NCBI GenBank assembly: GCA_963642995.1
Contig: CAVIIZ010000038.1
Span: 1 to 9,191 of the forward strand
From: CAVAWX01 sp963642995
Lineage (GTDB): Bacteria > Actinomycetota > Coriobacteriia > Coriobacteriales > QAMH01
Length of the DNA: 9,191 bases
Direction of reading: 5' to 3'
The notes below the pieces were generated by a model. That model was not told the origin of the DNA and ran no database searches. It saw only the letters and a program-made list of their open reading frames with translations. Shown here piece by piece: positions 1 through 6,549 of the stretch; position 1 is the stretch's first letter, and each line of letters starts with the position of its first letter. Position numbers and translations under genes: made by a program.

Positions 1-61
1 GGCCCGCGAGCTCTACGATGCCGACGAGGCCGCCCGGACCGTGCCCGAGACGCGTTTCTAG
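1..61 (+). CDS. LemA-family protein, C-terminal 19 residues only (5' truncated by window)
   Basis: An open frame enters from the left edge (first full codon at base 2) and stops at TAG 59-61. The readable end is ARELYDADEAARTVPETRF. LemA-family proteins usually end with an aromatic residue, an acidic/Ala stretch such as 'ADEAAR', then 'VP' and a final Phe, which fits. The next gene encodes a DUF2207 protein, a frequent LemA neighbour, and this supports the call. LemA proteins are small membrane-anchored helical-bundle proteins of poorly defined function. With so few residues visible, the identification rests on the terminal motif and context and is tentative. Confidence 0.6.
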   Translation, partial: ARELYDADEAARTVPETRF

Positions 62-67
62 CCTGCC

Positions 68-1963
68 GTGGGACGGCTCGCGCGACACCGCGGCGCCCGT
101 GCGGGGTTTTTCGCGGCGCTTTTCCTCTTCTGCTGCGTCGCGGCCTTTTTTCCGGCGCAACCGGCGCATGCCAAGAGCTACACGGTGGACAAGTGCACGA
201 TGGACGCCTACGTCGGCGCCGACGGCAGCCTGTCGGTGGTCGAGACGCGCGAGTACGATTTCAGCGGGGATTTCACCCTGGTCGCCCGCATGCTCGACGC
301 GCCCGCCGGCGGCTCTTCGAGCGTGCAGGGCGTGTCGGTGCGCGGTTCGGACGGCAAGGCGGTGGAACTGTCGCCGGTGGCCTTTCAAAGCGCCTGGCGC
401 GACGCGGGCGGGCCGGGCGGCTGGGCATATGCGCTCGACGAGTCCACCTCGACCATATACACCTTCGGCGAGTACGCATCCGGCAAGGCGTCCGTCACAT
501 GGCGCTACACCTACACGAACGCGCTCGTCCGCTACAACGACGTCGCAGAGCTGTACTGGCAGTTCGTGGGCTCCAAAGAAGAGGTCGCCGTGAAGAACGT
601 CGAGCTTTCCGTGCACCTGCCCGTGCAAGACGGCGCGCAGGTGGTCGCGGGCGACAACGTGCGCGCATGGGGGCACGGCAGCCTCGACGCGACGGTCTGC
701 GTCGGCGGCGACGGCGTCGTGTCGTGCACGTGCCCGAGGGTCGCCTCCGGCAGCTTCGCCGAGCTGCGCGCCGTTTTTCCCAGCGGGTGGGCGGCAGACG
801 TCGCGGCCTCGTGCGCGAGGGGCTCCGCCGGACTCGACTCCATAGTCGCCGAAGAGCAAAGGCAGGCGGACGCGGCCAACGCCGAGCGCAGCCGCGCCGT
901 CCTTCTCTCCACGCTTCTCGTGGCGGGCACCTGCGGGCTTTGCGCGTTGCTGCTCGTCGTGGCCGTCGTCTTCTACATCCGCCGCGGGCGCGAGCATGCG
1001 CCGCAGTTTGAGGGGGAATACTGGCGCGACGTGCCGCGAAAAGGGCTCGACCCCGCCGTCGTGGGCCGCATCGTGCGCTGGAACAGGAGAGACGCGGTCG
1101 ACGTCACCGCCCAGCTCGTGCACCTCTCGGCGATCGGCGCCGTCTCGCTCGAGAAATGCACCGAGGAGACGGGCAGGCGCCGCAAGGAGAAGGAGACGAT
1201 GCGCCTGCGCCGCGAGGGGGGTGCGGAAAATCTCTCCGGCCTCGACGCCAAGACGCTCGACCTCGTGTTCTCCAAGCTCGCCGGCGCGGACTGCGTCACG
1301 CCGCACGGCTTGTCGCGCGCGGTGAAAGGCGACGCGCAGGCCGCGGGCGAGGCGATGCAGGACTGGCAGGGCGCGCTCGACGACGCCGTGAGCGACGGCG
1401 GCTACTTCGAGGAGGGGGCAAAGCGCCTCTCGATCGTCTTCACCGCGCTGTCCGGCTGCGCCATCATCGCCGTGCTCATGCTCGTGGCATGCCTCGACCT
1501 GCCGCTGTGGCCTGCGCTCTTCTCTCTGGCCTGTGCCGCCGCGAGCCTCGTCTTCGCTCGCAAGATGAAGCGCCGCAGCCGCGAGGGCGCCGAGATCGCG
1601 GCGCGTGCGCGGGGGTTGAAGCGCTGGTTTGCGGACTTCACGAATCTGGAGGAGGCCGTCCCGACCGACGCGAAGGTCTGGGGCGAGCTTCTGGCGTACG
1701 CCGCCTTGTTCGGGGTGGCAAGGGAAGTGGTCGAGAAGCTGCGCGTCTCCGTCCCCGAGTTGTGGGAGGACGGCACGTTCGTCTACTGCACGTACTGGTG
1801 GTTGGCCACGCCGTCGGGCGCCTTCACCGACAGCTTCACGCACACTTTGAGCGACGTCCAGCTTTCCAACACCCTCTCCTCCAGCGGCTCGGGCGCCGGC
1901 GGGGGCTTTTCCCTCGGCGGCGGCGGAGGCTTCGGCGGCGGCGGCGGGGGTTTCGCCCGCTAG
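68..1963 (+). CDS. DUF2207 domain-containing membrane protein with signal peptide and Gly-rich tail
   Basis: The 631-residue product has an N-terminal signal peptide: a basic n-region, a hydrophobic core at about residues 14-28, and an AHA-KS cleavage site near residue 35. An extracytoplasmic DUF2207-type beta-rich domain follows (about 36-250), then a membrane segment (about 278-303) ending in RRGRE. Next come a cytoplasmic stretch, two more hydrophobic segments (about 454-475 and 478-497), and the typical family C-terminal block, which contains GLKRWFADF and then LLAYAALFGVAREVVEKL. The last 25 residues are almost pure Gly/Ser/Phe, also usual in this family. GTG 68 is chosen because the same frame has the upstream gene's stop at 59-61, and no other start precedes the signal core. 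No clear Shine-Dalgarno is visible, so translation may be coupled to the LemA-like gene 6 bp upstream. The function of the family is not established. Confidence 0.88.
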   Translation: MGRLARHRGARAGFFAALFLFCCVAAFFPAQPAHAKSYTVDKCTMDAYVGADGSLSVVETREYDFSGDFTLVARMLDAPAGGSSSVQGVSVRGSDGKAVELSPVAFQSAWRDAGGPGGWAYALDESTSTIYTFGEYASGKASVTWRYTYTNALVRYNDVAELYWQFVGSKEEVAVKNVELSVHLPVQDGAQVVAGDNVRAWGHGSLDATVCVGGDGVVSCTCPRVASGSFAELRAVFPSGWAADVAASCARGSAGLDSIVAEEQRQADAANAERSRAVLLSTLLVAGTCGLCALLLVVAVVFYIRRGREHAPQFEGEYWRDVPRKGLDPAVVGRIVRWNRRDAVDVTAQLVHLSAIGAVSLEKCTEETGRRRKEKETMRLRREGGAENLSGLDAKTLDLVFSKLAGADCVTPHGLSRAVKGDAQAAGEAMQDWQGALDDAVSDGGYFEEGAKRLSIVFTALSGCAIIAVLMLVACLDLPLWPALFSLACAAASLVFARKMKRRSREGAEIAARARGLKRWFADFTNLEEAVPTDAKVWGELLAYAALFGVAREVVEKLRVSVPELWEDGTFVYCTYWWLATPSGAFTDSFTHTLSDVQLSNTLSSSGSGAGGGFSLGGGGGFGGGGGGFAR

Positions 1964-2238
1964 GTTTGCCGATGGGTTGGCCGAGCAGGCAGGATGAGCT
2001 TTGCGCGGGCAACATTTTGGTATGGGGGCGTCTGCTGCAGGTTGCAAACGAAGACTTGCCGGCCGACGCCTCGAAGCCAAGTGTCTTGTGACATGCGATT
2101 TGCGCCGCCTTCTTCGGCCTCAATGTCTGCCTTTGGCGCGATTTTCAGGAGAAGCTGCGGCTTTGACGGCGTCCATCTCGTCTGTCGCATGGCTGGCGCT
2201 GCTTCGGGTGAAAGATCTGCGGATGCACATGCAGCATG
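1964..2238. other. Gene-free stretch between the DUF2207 and ATPase genes; possible remnant or dispersed repeat
   Basis: About 275 bp precede the repeats in front of the ATPase gene. Short open frames exist on both strands (for example 1960-2190 minus and 1994-2257 plus). None has a convincing ribosome-binding site or a recognisable family motif. The segment looks less GC-rich than its flanks by eye. I see a short dyad ACATG-CAG-CATGT at 2227-2239 and no strong terminator hairpin followed by a T-run. It may hold a promoter for the ATPase gene, a decayed gene or a repeat element, and I cannot decide between these from sequence alone. Confidence 0.4.
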
Positions 2239-2288
2239 TTTTCAAGCTAAAAAGTGACATTCAGAAACATTTTTTCAAGTAAAAAGTG
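2239..2288 (+). repeat. Two AT-rich direct repeats upstream of the AAA/DUF4143 gene
   Basis: TTTTCAAGCTAAAAAGTG at 2239-2256 and TTTTCAAGTAAAAAGTG at 2272-2288 differ only by one inserted C. Their starts are 33 bp apart, about three helical turns. The second copy ends 31 bp before the GTG start of the ATPase gene. They stand out strongly against the GC-rich surroundings. A tandem operator or part of the promoter region is the simplest reading. Function is inference. Confidence 0.7.
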
Positions 2289-2319
2289 TATTCTTCCGAG
2301 ATGACCGAGAGGGGGCGCC

Positions 2320-3636
2320 GTGCAGCGGAAAATAGAGGCCAAGGTGAAGGAGTGGCTCGACGCCTTCGACGGCAGGCCGCTTCTGATCAAGGGTGCGCGC
2401 CGCGTCGGCAAGACCTACATCGCGCGGGACTATCTGGGTTCCCTGATTGGTGCCGAGCACGTCGTCTACCTCGATTTCCAAACCGACGTCGCCGGTCTGG
2501 AGGCTCTGTTCTCCGGCCGCACCGAGGTTGCGCGGATCGCAGGCGATCTCGAGCTCTATTTCGGCAGGAGCATCGATCCCGCCGCCGACGTCTTGGTCTT
2601 CGACGAGGTCCAGCTGTGCGAGAAGGCCCTCAACGCATTGCGCTTCTTCGCGCAGTCCGCGTACCGCGTTCTGGCCACGGGCAGCCTTTTGGGCGTGACG
2701 CTCAGCAAATACAGAGATGAGGGGCGCCGTCTCCCCTATCCCAGCGACGTCATCCATGTCGAGATGCATCCTATGGATTTCGAGGAGTTTCTCTGGGCTT
2801 GCGACCGCGCGCAGATGGCCGAGGACATCCGTCGCTGCTATGCCGAGGCCCGTCCCTTCCCCCTCCATGACGAGGCTCTTGCCATGTATCTGCGCTATCT
2901 CGCGGTCGGCGGCATGCCGCGTGCCGTCGGCGAGTTTGCCGAGACGGGCGATATGGCATCCGTGCGCCAGGTGCTCTCCGAGATCGACCAGACGTACATG
3001 GCCGACATGCCGCAAAGCCAGGCTGCCCTGTGCCGGTCGATCTGGAACAGCGTCCCCGGCCAGCTCGCCCGTGAGACGACGAGGAAATTCAAGTACGCCG
3101 ACGTGGTGAAAGGCGGTCGTGCCAAGCGCTTCGAGGAGCCTCTCGACTGGCTGGAGAGCGCCGGCGTGGTAAACGTCAACCGCCAGACCAACTCGACGTC
3201 GCTGCCCGTGGTCGCGCGCGGCGGCGGTGCCTATTTCAAGGTCTACATGGCCGACACGGGGCTTCTCTACTACAAGATGGGACTTGCCCCCAGCTTGCTG
3301 TTCTCGAAGGAGAGCTATAGGGCTCTTTCCTCGGGTTTTCGGGGCGCCTTGGCCGAGAATTACGTGATGCAGCAGCTGGTGGCGGGCGGGGTCGCGACGC
3401 ATTATTGGACCGCAGGCGATTCGCACGGCGAGATCGAGTTCGTGTGCGCGTCTGCGAGCGGCAGGCTCGTGCCCATCGAGGTGAAGTCCGGCGAGAACGT
3501 GAAATCGAAGACCTTGCGCGATTTCATGAAGGGCAACGAGACACCTCTGGGAATCCGCATTTCCGCACGGCAGTTCGGCAGGGAGGCAGCCTTGCTCAGC
3601 GTGCCGCTGTACGCCGCGTTTTGCGTGCGGCCTTGA
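2320..3636 (+). CDS. AAA ATPase with C-terminal DUF4143 (COG1373-type)
   Basis: The 438-residue product has an N-terminal P-loop with Walker A GARRVGKT (residues 25-32), Walker B VLVFDE (91-96) followed by VQ, and the sensor-like LATGSLLG (118-125). The family motif YLAVGGMP lies at 193-200. The DUF4143 region (about 220-390) contains DTGLL (312-316) and GALAENYVMQQL (342-353). It ends in a PD-(D/E)XK-like core: GEIEFV near 370, then PIEVKSG at 385-391. Length and order match the family. The GTG start at 2320 is preceded by the purine-rich GAGAGGGGG at about 2307-2315. The gene looks monocistronic and converges on the radical SAM gene. Members are scattered, often multicopy accessory genes with no agreed role; defence and DNA-transaction functions are only suggestions. 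The repeats just upstream suggest its own regulation. Confidence 0.9.
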   Translation: MQRKIEAKVKEWLDAFDGRPLLIKGARRVGKTYIARDYLGSLIGAEHVVYLDFQTDVAGLEALFSGRTEVARIAGDLELYFGRSIDPAADVLVFDEVQLCEKALNALRFFAQSAYRVLATGSLLGVTLSKYRDEGRRLPYPSDVIHVEMHPMDFEEFLWACDRAQMAEDIRRCYAEARPFPLHDEALAMYLRYLAVGGMPRAVGEFAETGDMASVRQVLSEIDQTYMADMPQSQAALCRSIWNSVPGQLARETTRKFKYADVVKGGRAKRFEEPLDWLESAGVVNVNRQTNSTSLPVVARGGGAYFKVYMADTGLLYYKMGLAPSLLFSKESYRALSSGFRGALAENYVMQQLVAGGVATHYWTAGDSHGEIEFVCASASGRLVPIEVKSGENVKSKTLRDFMKGNETPLGIRISARQFGREAALLSVPLYAAFCVRP

Positions 3637-3637
3637 G

Positions 3638-3678
3638 GCGGGCTGCGCGTGAAGGCGCCGTGGACAAGGCGCCCCCGC
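3638..3678. terminator. Possible bidirectional terminator between convergent genes
   Basis: The 47-bp gap between the convergent ATPase and radical SAM genes holds GGCGCC (3654-3659), an 8-nt loop and GGCGCC (3668-3673). It is flanked by GCGGG (3638-3642) and CCCGC (3674-3678), which can extend the stem imperfectly. A weak GTTTCTC follows on the plus strand. Position and symmetry suggest termination for both genes, but there is no true T-tract, so this is tentative. Confidence 0.4.
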
Positions 3679-3683
3679 GTTTC

Positions 3684-5174
3684 TCACCGCATCACGCCGT
3701 CGCCGGAAAAAGGAGTGAAGGGCGTCGCGTGGCGCCTGTCCATGTCTGCGGGGAAAACCAGCTGCAGCATCTTCTCGCCGTCCTCGAGGCGCGCGCCGCT
3801 TTTCTCCACGAACAGGCGCAGGTAATCGTCCAGCGTGTACTTCAGGGCGCTGCAGTTTTCCTCGAACATGCCCCACTCCCAATCGCAGTCGCCCAGGCAC
3901 AGCGGCATGATGGCGCAGCCCCTGCAACGCGGGTTGCGCTCGTAGGGGCTTTCCGTTTCCGGCCACGAGAGGGGGTAGCCGTCGTCGCGCACGTTGAACA
4001 GGCGCTTGCCCGCGTCGCGCATGTGCCCGTCGCAGCGGCAGACGAAGCCTTGCGGGTCGATGACGAAATACGACGCCATCTTCCCGCGGCAAAACGAGCG
4101 TTTGGCCTGCAGAGCCGCATAGACGGCAGCGGGGGAGGGGTCTGTTTCCCGGTACAGCTCGAACAGCTTCTCGGCGTAGGCGCGCCGCGACATCGCAATG
4201 CCGGCGCGGCCTTGCGTGTCCCCATCCTCGAAAGCGCTGCCGCCGAAAGCGCCGACGCCGCCTCGCGCGCCGCCGCGGGGCGCCTCGTCGCAGCCCTCTT
4301 TGCATCCGGGGCACCAGCCGCCGTAGTTGCGCAGATGGCTTGCGTATACCGCCTGCCCGCGGCCGCCTGCGAGCATCTCGCGCAGCTTCCGGTAGTCGTC
4401 GATGTTGTCCCACCCCAAGTTGAGGTTTGCCCCGACCTCGATGCCCGCGGCCGCGAGGGCCTCGACGCCTGCAAGCGTCTTCTCGAAGCTGCCCGCCCCA
4501 TCTGCACCGGGGCGGCGCGCGTCGTGGCGTGCGGCCAGGCCGTCGAGCGTCGGCATGGCGCTTTCCACGCAAAGGCCGGCGAGGCGCCGCGCCGCATCCT
4601 CGTCCACGAGCGAGGCGTTCGTCGTGATGCGGGCGCGGTAGGCCACCCCGTTTTCCGCGCACCAGCCGAGCATCCATTCGGACAGCTCCCCGATGCGCTC
4701 CAGCTCGAGCAAAGGCTCGCCGCCGTACCACAGCACCTCCAGCTCGGTGAAGCCGTACGCGTCGTGGCGGCGGCAGATGAAGCGCTTGACGGCGTCGCTT
4801 GTCGCATCGTCCATGCGGACGGCCTCGTGTCCTTCGTAACAGTAGGCGCAGCGCAGGTTGCAGGCCATGGTGGGCGCGATGCACAGCGAGAGAAATCCGG
4901 TCTGGTTCATGTCGTCCATGAAACGCCGCGCGAGCCCGGCTTCCTCGTCTGCCCCGCAAACGGCCATGAAGCCGCCCTCGCGCAGCTCGGCCTCGCCCGC
5001 GCTCTCGCCCACGAGCGCCAACGCGCCGTTTGCCGTGTTGAAGGCGATGCGCGCGCCGTCGCAGCCGTCGGCAAAGACGGTGAAGGCCGACAACTTCATC
5101 TCGCCGGACTTCTCGCCGCCTGGCTCCATCCCTGCGGCGCCGATCCCGAAGTCATCCTGTTTCACGCTGCCCAT
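3684..5174 (-). CDS. Radical SAM/SPASM domain protein (peptide/protein maturase-like)
   Basis: The 496-residue enzyme has the radical SAM cluster motif CNLRCAYC (Cys 105, 109, 112), the GGEP motif (151-154) and a TTNASL strand (about 185-190). A full SPASM-type pattern follows: Cys 362, Gly376-x4-Cys381, then C-x2-C-x5-C-x3-C (417, 420, 426, 430) and Cys 441. These should bind one SAM [4Fe-4S] cluster and two auxiliary clusters. The N-terminal block (about 26-80, with FNTANGALALV) resembles the substrate-engaging front part of RiPP and sulfatase-type maturases. Unusual features are an extra Cys trio, CPGCKEGC (288-295), and a Gly-rich insert (299-326) between barrel and SPASM. The start is ATG 5172-5174 because AAGGGGGAGG sits a few bases upstream; the ATG at 5238-5240 has no ribosome-binding site. 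The substrate is unknown and no precursor peptide is evident nearby. Confidence 0.88.
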   Translation of the reverse strand: MGSVKQDDFGIGAAGMEPGGEKSGEMKLSAFTVFADGCDGARIAFNTANGALALVGESAGEAELREGGFMAVCGADEEAGLARRFMDDMNQTGFLSLCIAPTMACNLRCAYCYEGHEAVRMDDATSDAVKRFICRRHDAYGFTELEVLWYGGEPLLELERIGELSEWMLGWCAENGVAYRARITTNASLVDEDAARRLAGLCVESAMPTLDGLAARHDARRPGADGAGSFEKTLAGVEALAAAGIEVGANLNLGWDNIDDYRKLREMLAGGRGQAVYASHLRNYGGWCPGCKEGCDEAPRGGARGGVGAFGGSAFEDGDTQGRAGIAMSRRAYAEKLFELYRETDPSPAAVYAALQAKRSFCRGKMASYFVIDPQGFVCRCDGHMRDAGKRLFNVRDDGYPLSWPETESPYERNPRCRGCAIMPLCLGDCDWEWGMFEENCSALKYTLDDYLRLFVEKSGARLEDGEKMLQLVFPADMDRRHATPFTPFSGDGVMR

Positions 5175-5186
5175 GGCCTCCCCCTT

Positions 5187-5239
5187 CTCGATGCGCCCGC
5201 TTTTGCCGTCGATGATGCTGGAGCATCGAGGCGGGCGCA
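5187..5239 (-). promoter_or_regulatory. Structured 5' leader of the radical SAM gene with competing stems
   Basis: In the transcript sense, TGCGCCCGC (5239-5231) can pair perfectly with GCGGGCGCA (5200-5192). The adjacent CTCGATGC (5230-5223) can pair perfectly with GCATCGAG (5194-5187), which directly abuts the Shine-Dalgarno region. A small hairpin, GATGC-TCCA-GCATC (5227-5214), also competes for the second segment. The complementarities are exact in the sequence. That they control ribosome access is inference. It matches no riboswitch class I recognise. Confidence 0.5.
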
Positions 5240-5241
5240 AG

Positions 5242-5275
5242 CGGGTGCACCCGGATATGCACCCGGGTGCACCCG
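5242..5275. promoter_or_regulatory. Pair of identical 12-bp palindromes (operator-like or hairpin)
   Basis: CGGGTGCACCCG occurs at 5242-5253 and again at 5264-5275. Each copy is a perfect palindrome. Their centres are 22 bp apart, about two helical turns, and a third TGCACCC lies between them at 5258-5264. The pair sits in the gap between the reductase stop and the radical SAM start. It could be a double operator for the radical SAM gene. Alternatively, because the copies are complementary to each other, it could form a 12-bp hairpin that separates the two transcription units. No T-run follows on the minus strand. Confidence 0.6.
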
Positions 5276-5289
5276 AGGTCCGCGGGCGT

Positions 5290-5928
5290 CTATTTGCTCA
5301 CCACGGAGACGCGCTCGCGGCGATGCGTGCCGGCTTCGGCCAGGTCGACCATGGCGATGGCGAAATCGGCGTAGCTGACCGTCGATTCGCCGGCGGCGTT
5401 GAGCGCGAGCTCCTCGCCCGCGAGGGTGTAGGCACCGCTGCGCGGACCGTCGGCTTGGAAGTCGCAGGCGGGGGAGACATAGGTCCACTCCAGCCCCTCG
5501 CTGGCGCGCAACCAGGCAAGGCCCTTGCCGTGCGAGGCGGAAAGCGGCTTCCAGTCCTCGGGGAAGTCCGCGCCCATGTCCACGGTGGCGCTGTGCTCGG
5601 CGTCCACGTAGAGGCTGCCCGCGCCGCCCACGACCAGCAGCTGCACGTCCGTTTTGGCAAGGCACTCGCCCAGGTGGATGATGGCGTTGCCTATGCCGGG
5701 TATCGTGTCGGGGGTCCAGGCGCCGAACGCGCAGACCACGGCGTCGAACCCGGCGAGGTCGTCGGTCGTGATGTCGAAGGTGTCTTTCACCACGGCGTGC
5801 TGCGCGGCGCTGCGGTTCTCTCCGCGCACGAAGGCGGTGACGTCCATGCCGCGCCCAACGGCCTCGCTTGCGATCAACCGGCCTTGCTTGCCGTTGGCGC
5901 AGACGACGGCGATTTTCTTCTGAGACAT
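5290..5928 (-). CDS. NAD(P)-binding Rossmann protein (atypical SDR / NmrA or BVR-B-like)
   Basis: The 212-residue product starts with the beta strand KIAVVCANGKQGRLIA (residues 5-20), carrying the GxxGxx dinucleotide motif (G13, G16). FVRG follows at 33-36, as in atypical short-chain dehydrogenases of the NAD(P)H-binding, NmrA or biliverdin-reductase-B-like type. Further family signs are FDAVVCAFG (61-69), the strand LLVVGGAGSLYVD (97-109) and the C-terminal YADFAIAMVDLAE (186-198). Length is usual for these small enzymes. The start at ATG 5926-5928 is preceded by AGGAAG at six bases' distance; the upstream in-frame ATG at 5991 would overlap the regulatory region. Divergence from an HxlR regulator is a common arrangement and suggests induction by electrophile or redox stress. 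The substrate cannot be told. The radical SAM gene lies downstream on the same strand, 115 bp away. Confidence 0.85.
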   Translation of the reverse strand: MSQKKIAVVCANGKQGRLIASEAVGRGMDVTAFVRGENRSAAQHAVVKDTFDITTDDLAGFDAVVCAFGAWTPDTIPGIGNAIIHLGECLAKTDVQLLVVGGAGSLYVDAEHSATVDMGADFPEDWKPLSASHGKGLAWLRASEGLEWTYVSPACDFQADGPRSGAYTLAGEELALNAAGESTVSYADFAIAMVDLAEAGTHRRERVSVVSK

Positions 5929-5945
5929 AAGAGGCTTCCTTTCTG

Positions 5946-5975
5946 TTGACGTTTCCCCTTGGCGCCCGTTATAGT
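5946..5975 (+). promoter_or_regulatory. Sigma70-like promoter for the HxlR-type gene
   Basis: TTGACG at 5946-5951 and TATAGT at 5970-5975 are separated by 18 bp and read toward the regulator gene, giving an expected transcript start near 5982. This leaves a leader of about 93 nt that contains the 12-bp palindrome. Both hexamers are close to the sigma70 consensus and stand out in GC-rich DNA. Confidence 0.6.
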
Positions 5976-6003
5976 CGCGGTGTACAGTCATTTAGGGAAG
6001 TAG

Positions 6004-6035
6004 GCACAATAAAGTGCGGTAAGTACCTATAGGTA
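6004..6035. promoter_or_regulatory. Putative HxlR-type operator in the divergent intergenic region
   Basis: TACCTATAGGTA (6024-6035) is a perfect 12-bp palindrome. Just left of it is a second dyad, GCAC-AATAAA-GTGC (6004-6017). They lie between the divergent reductase and regulator genes. Dimeric winged-helix regulators of this family bind short AT-rich dyads of this kind next to their own genes. Binding here is inferred from position and symmetry. Confidence 0.5.
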
Positions 6036-6074
6036 ACCAATGCTTTCCAGCTGCGAAGATGAAAGGAACCCGAA

Positions 6075-6422
6075 ATGGGGAAGGCGAACGCGGGAAAGTC
6101 CGGACGCGAATGGCCCGCCTGTCCGGTCGAGACCACCATCTCCTTGATAGGCGACAAGTGGAAGGTGCTCGTCTTGCGCGAGCTGATGGACGGCGCCAAG
6201 CGCTTCGGGCAGCTGCAGCGCGGGGTGGGCAAGGTCTCCCAAAAGGTCCTCACGAGCCAGCTGCGCTCCATGGAGGCCGACGGCCTCGTGCACCGGGAGG
6301 TTTTCGCCGAGGTCCCTCCGCGCGTGGAGTACTCGCTCACCCCGCTAGGCGAAAGCCTCGCCCCCGTCATCGACGCGCTGCGGACCTGGGGCGATGCCTT
6401 CAAGGCGCAGCTCGCCGCATGA
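6075..6422 (+). CDS. HxlR-family winged-helix transcriptional regulator
   Basis: This 115-residue single-domain regulator matches the family closely. It has CPVETT (16-21), then IGDKWKVLVLRELMDG (25-40), a helix-turn-helix at about 44-66 with SQKVLTSQLRSMEADGLV at 55-72, and the wing and following helix PPRVEYSLTPLGESL (81-95). Cys16 is the conserved N-terminal cysteine used as a redox or electrophile sensor in studied relatives such as YodB and QorR. Whether it senses here is inference. ATG 6075 follows AAAGGA (6062-6067) at a normal spacing. It is transcribed divergently from the NAD(P)-binding protein gene and probably represses both directions through the dyads between them. Stop TGA at 6420-6422 is followed at once by a strong hairpin. 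Confidence 0.93.
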   Translation: MGKANAGKSGREWPACPVETTISLIGDKWKVLVLRELMDGAKRFGQLQRGVGKVSQKVLTSQLRSMEADGLVHREVFAEVPPRVEYSLTPLGESLAPVIDALRTWGDAFKAQLAA

Positions 6423-6430
6423 AGGGCCGC

Positions 6431-6448
6431 GGCGTTTGCGGAAACGCC
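6431..6448 (+). terminator. Hairpin after the HxlR gene, likely terminator
   Basis: GGCGTTTGCGGAAACGCC forms a perfect 7-bp stem with a GCGG loop, beginning eight bases after the regulator's stop codon. No T-tract follows, as is frequent for hairpin terminators in high-GC actinobacteria. It may act together with the larger stem just downstream. Confidence 0.45.
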
Positions 6449-6453
6449 CGAAA

Positions 6454-6485
6454 GCGCGCGCCGCGTGAAAATCCGCGGCGCGTGC
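6454..6485. terminator. Very stable GC-rich hairpin upstream of rpsA
   Basis: The arm CGCGCCGCG (6457-6465) pairs exactly with CGCGGCGCG (6474-6482) across an 8-nt loop. The stem extends outward through a G-T pair and two G-C pairs, giving about 12 bp. It separates the regulator gene from the rpsA promoter region. A terminator or insulator is the likely role, though the absence of a T-run leaves this open. Confidence 0.45.
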
Positions 6486-6549
6486 GGCCGCTGCGAAGGG
6501 ACCCTGAAAACCTCGCCGTGTTTTGCGTGGGAAAAGAACGCGTTTCGTG

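Noticed and set aside
1890..1960. GGC-rich run at the end of the DUF2207 gene as a microsatellite or assembly error
   Set aside because: It encodes a Gly/Phe/Ser tail that is usual for DUF2207 proteins and stays in frame to the stop.
2275..4959. Very long minus-strand open frame (894 codons) across the ATPase and radical SAM genes
   Set aside because: It is an Arg/Ala/Gly-rich shadow frame typical of GC-rich DNA. Both regions it covers encode clear protein families in other frames.
5175..5240. Upstream ATG (5238-5240) as the start of the radical SAM gene
   Set aside because: It has no Shine-Dalgarno and would translate through the structured leader, whereas ATG 5172-5174 has AAGGGGGAGG directly upstream.
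3405..5378. Long plus-strand open frame antisense to the radical SAM gene
   Set aside because: It has no family motifs, biased composition and no ribosome-binding site, and the opposite strand encodes a motif-complete enzyme.
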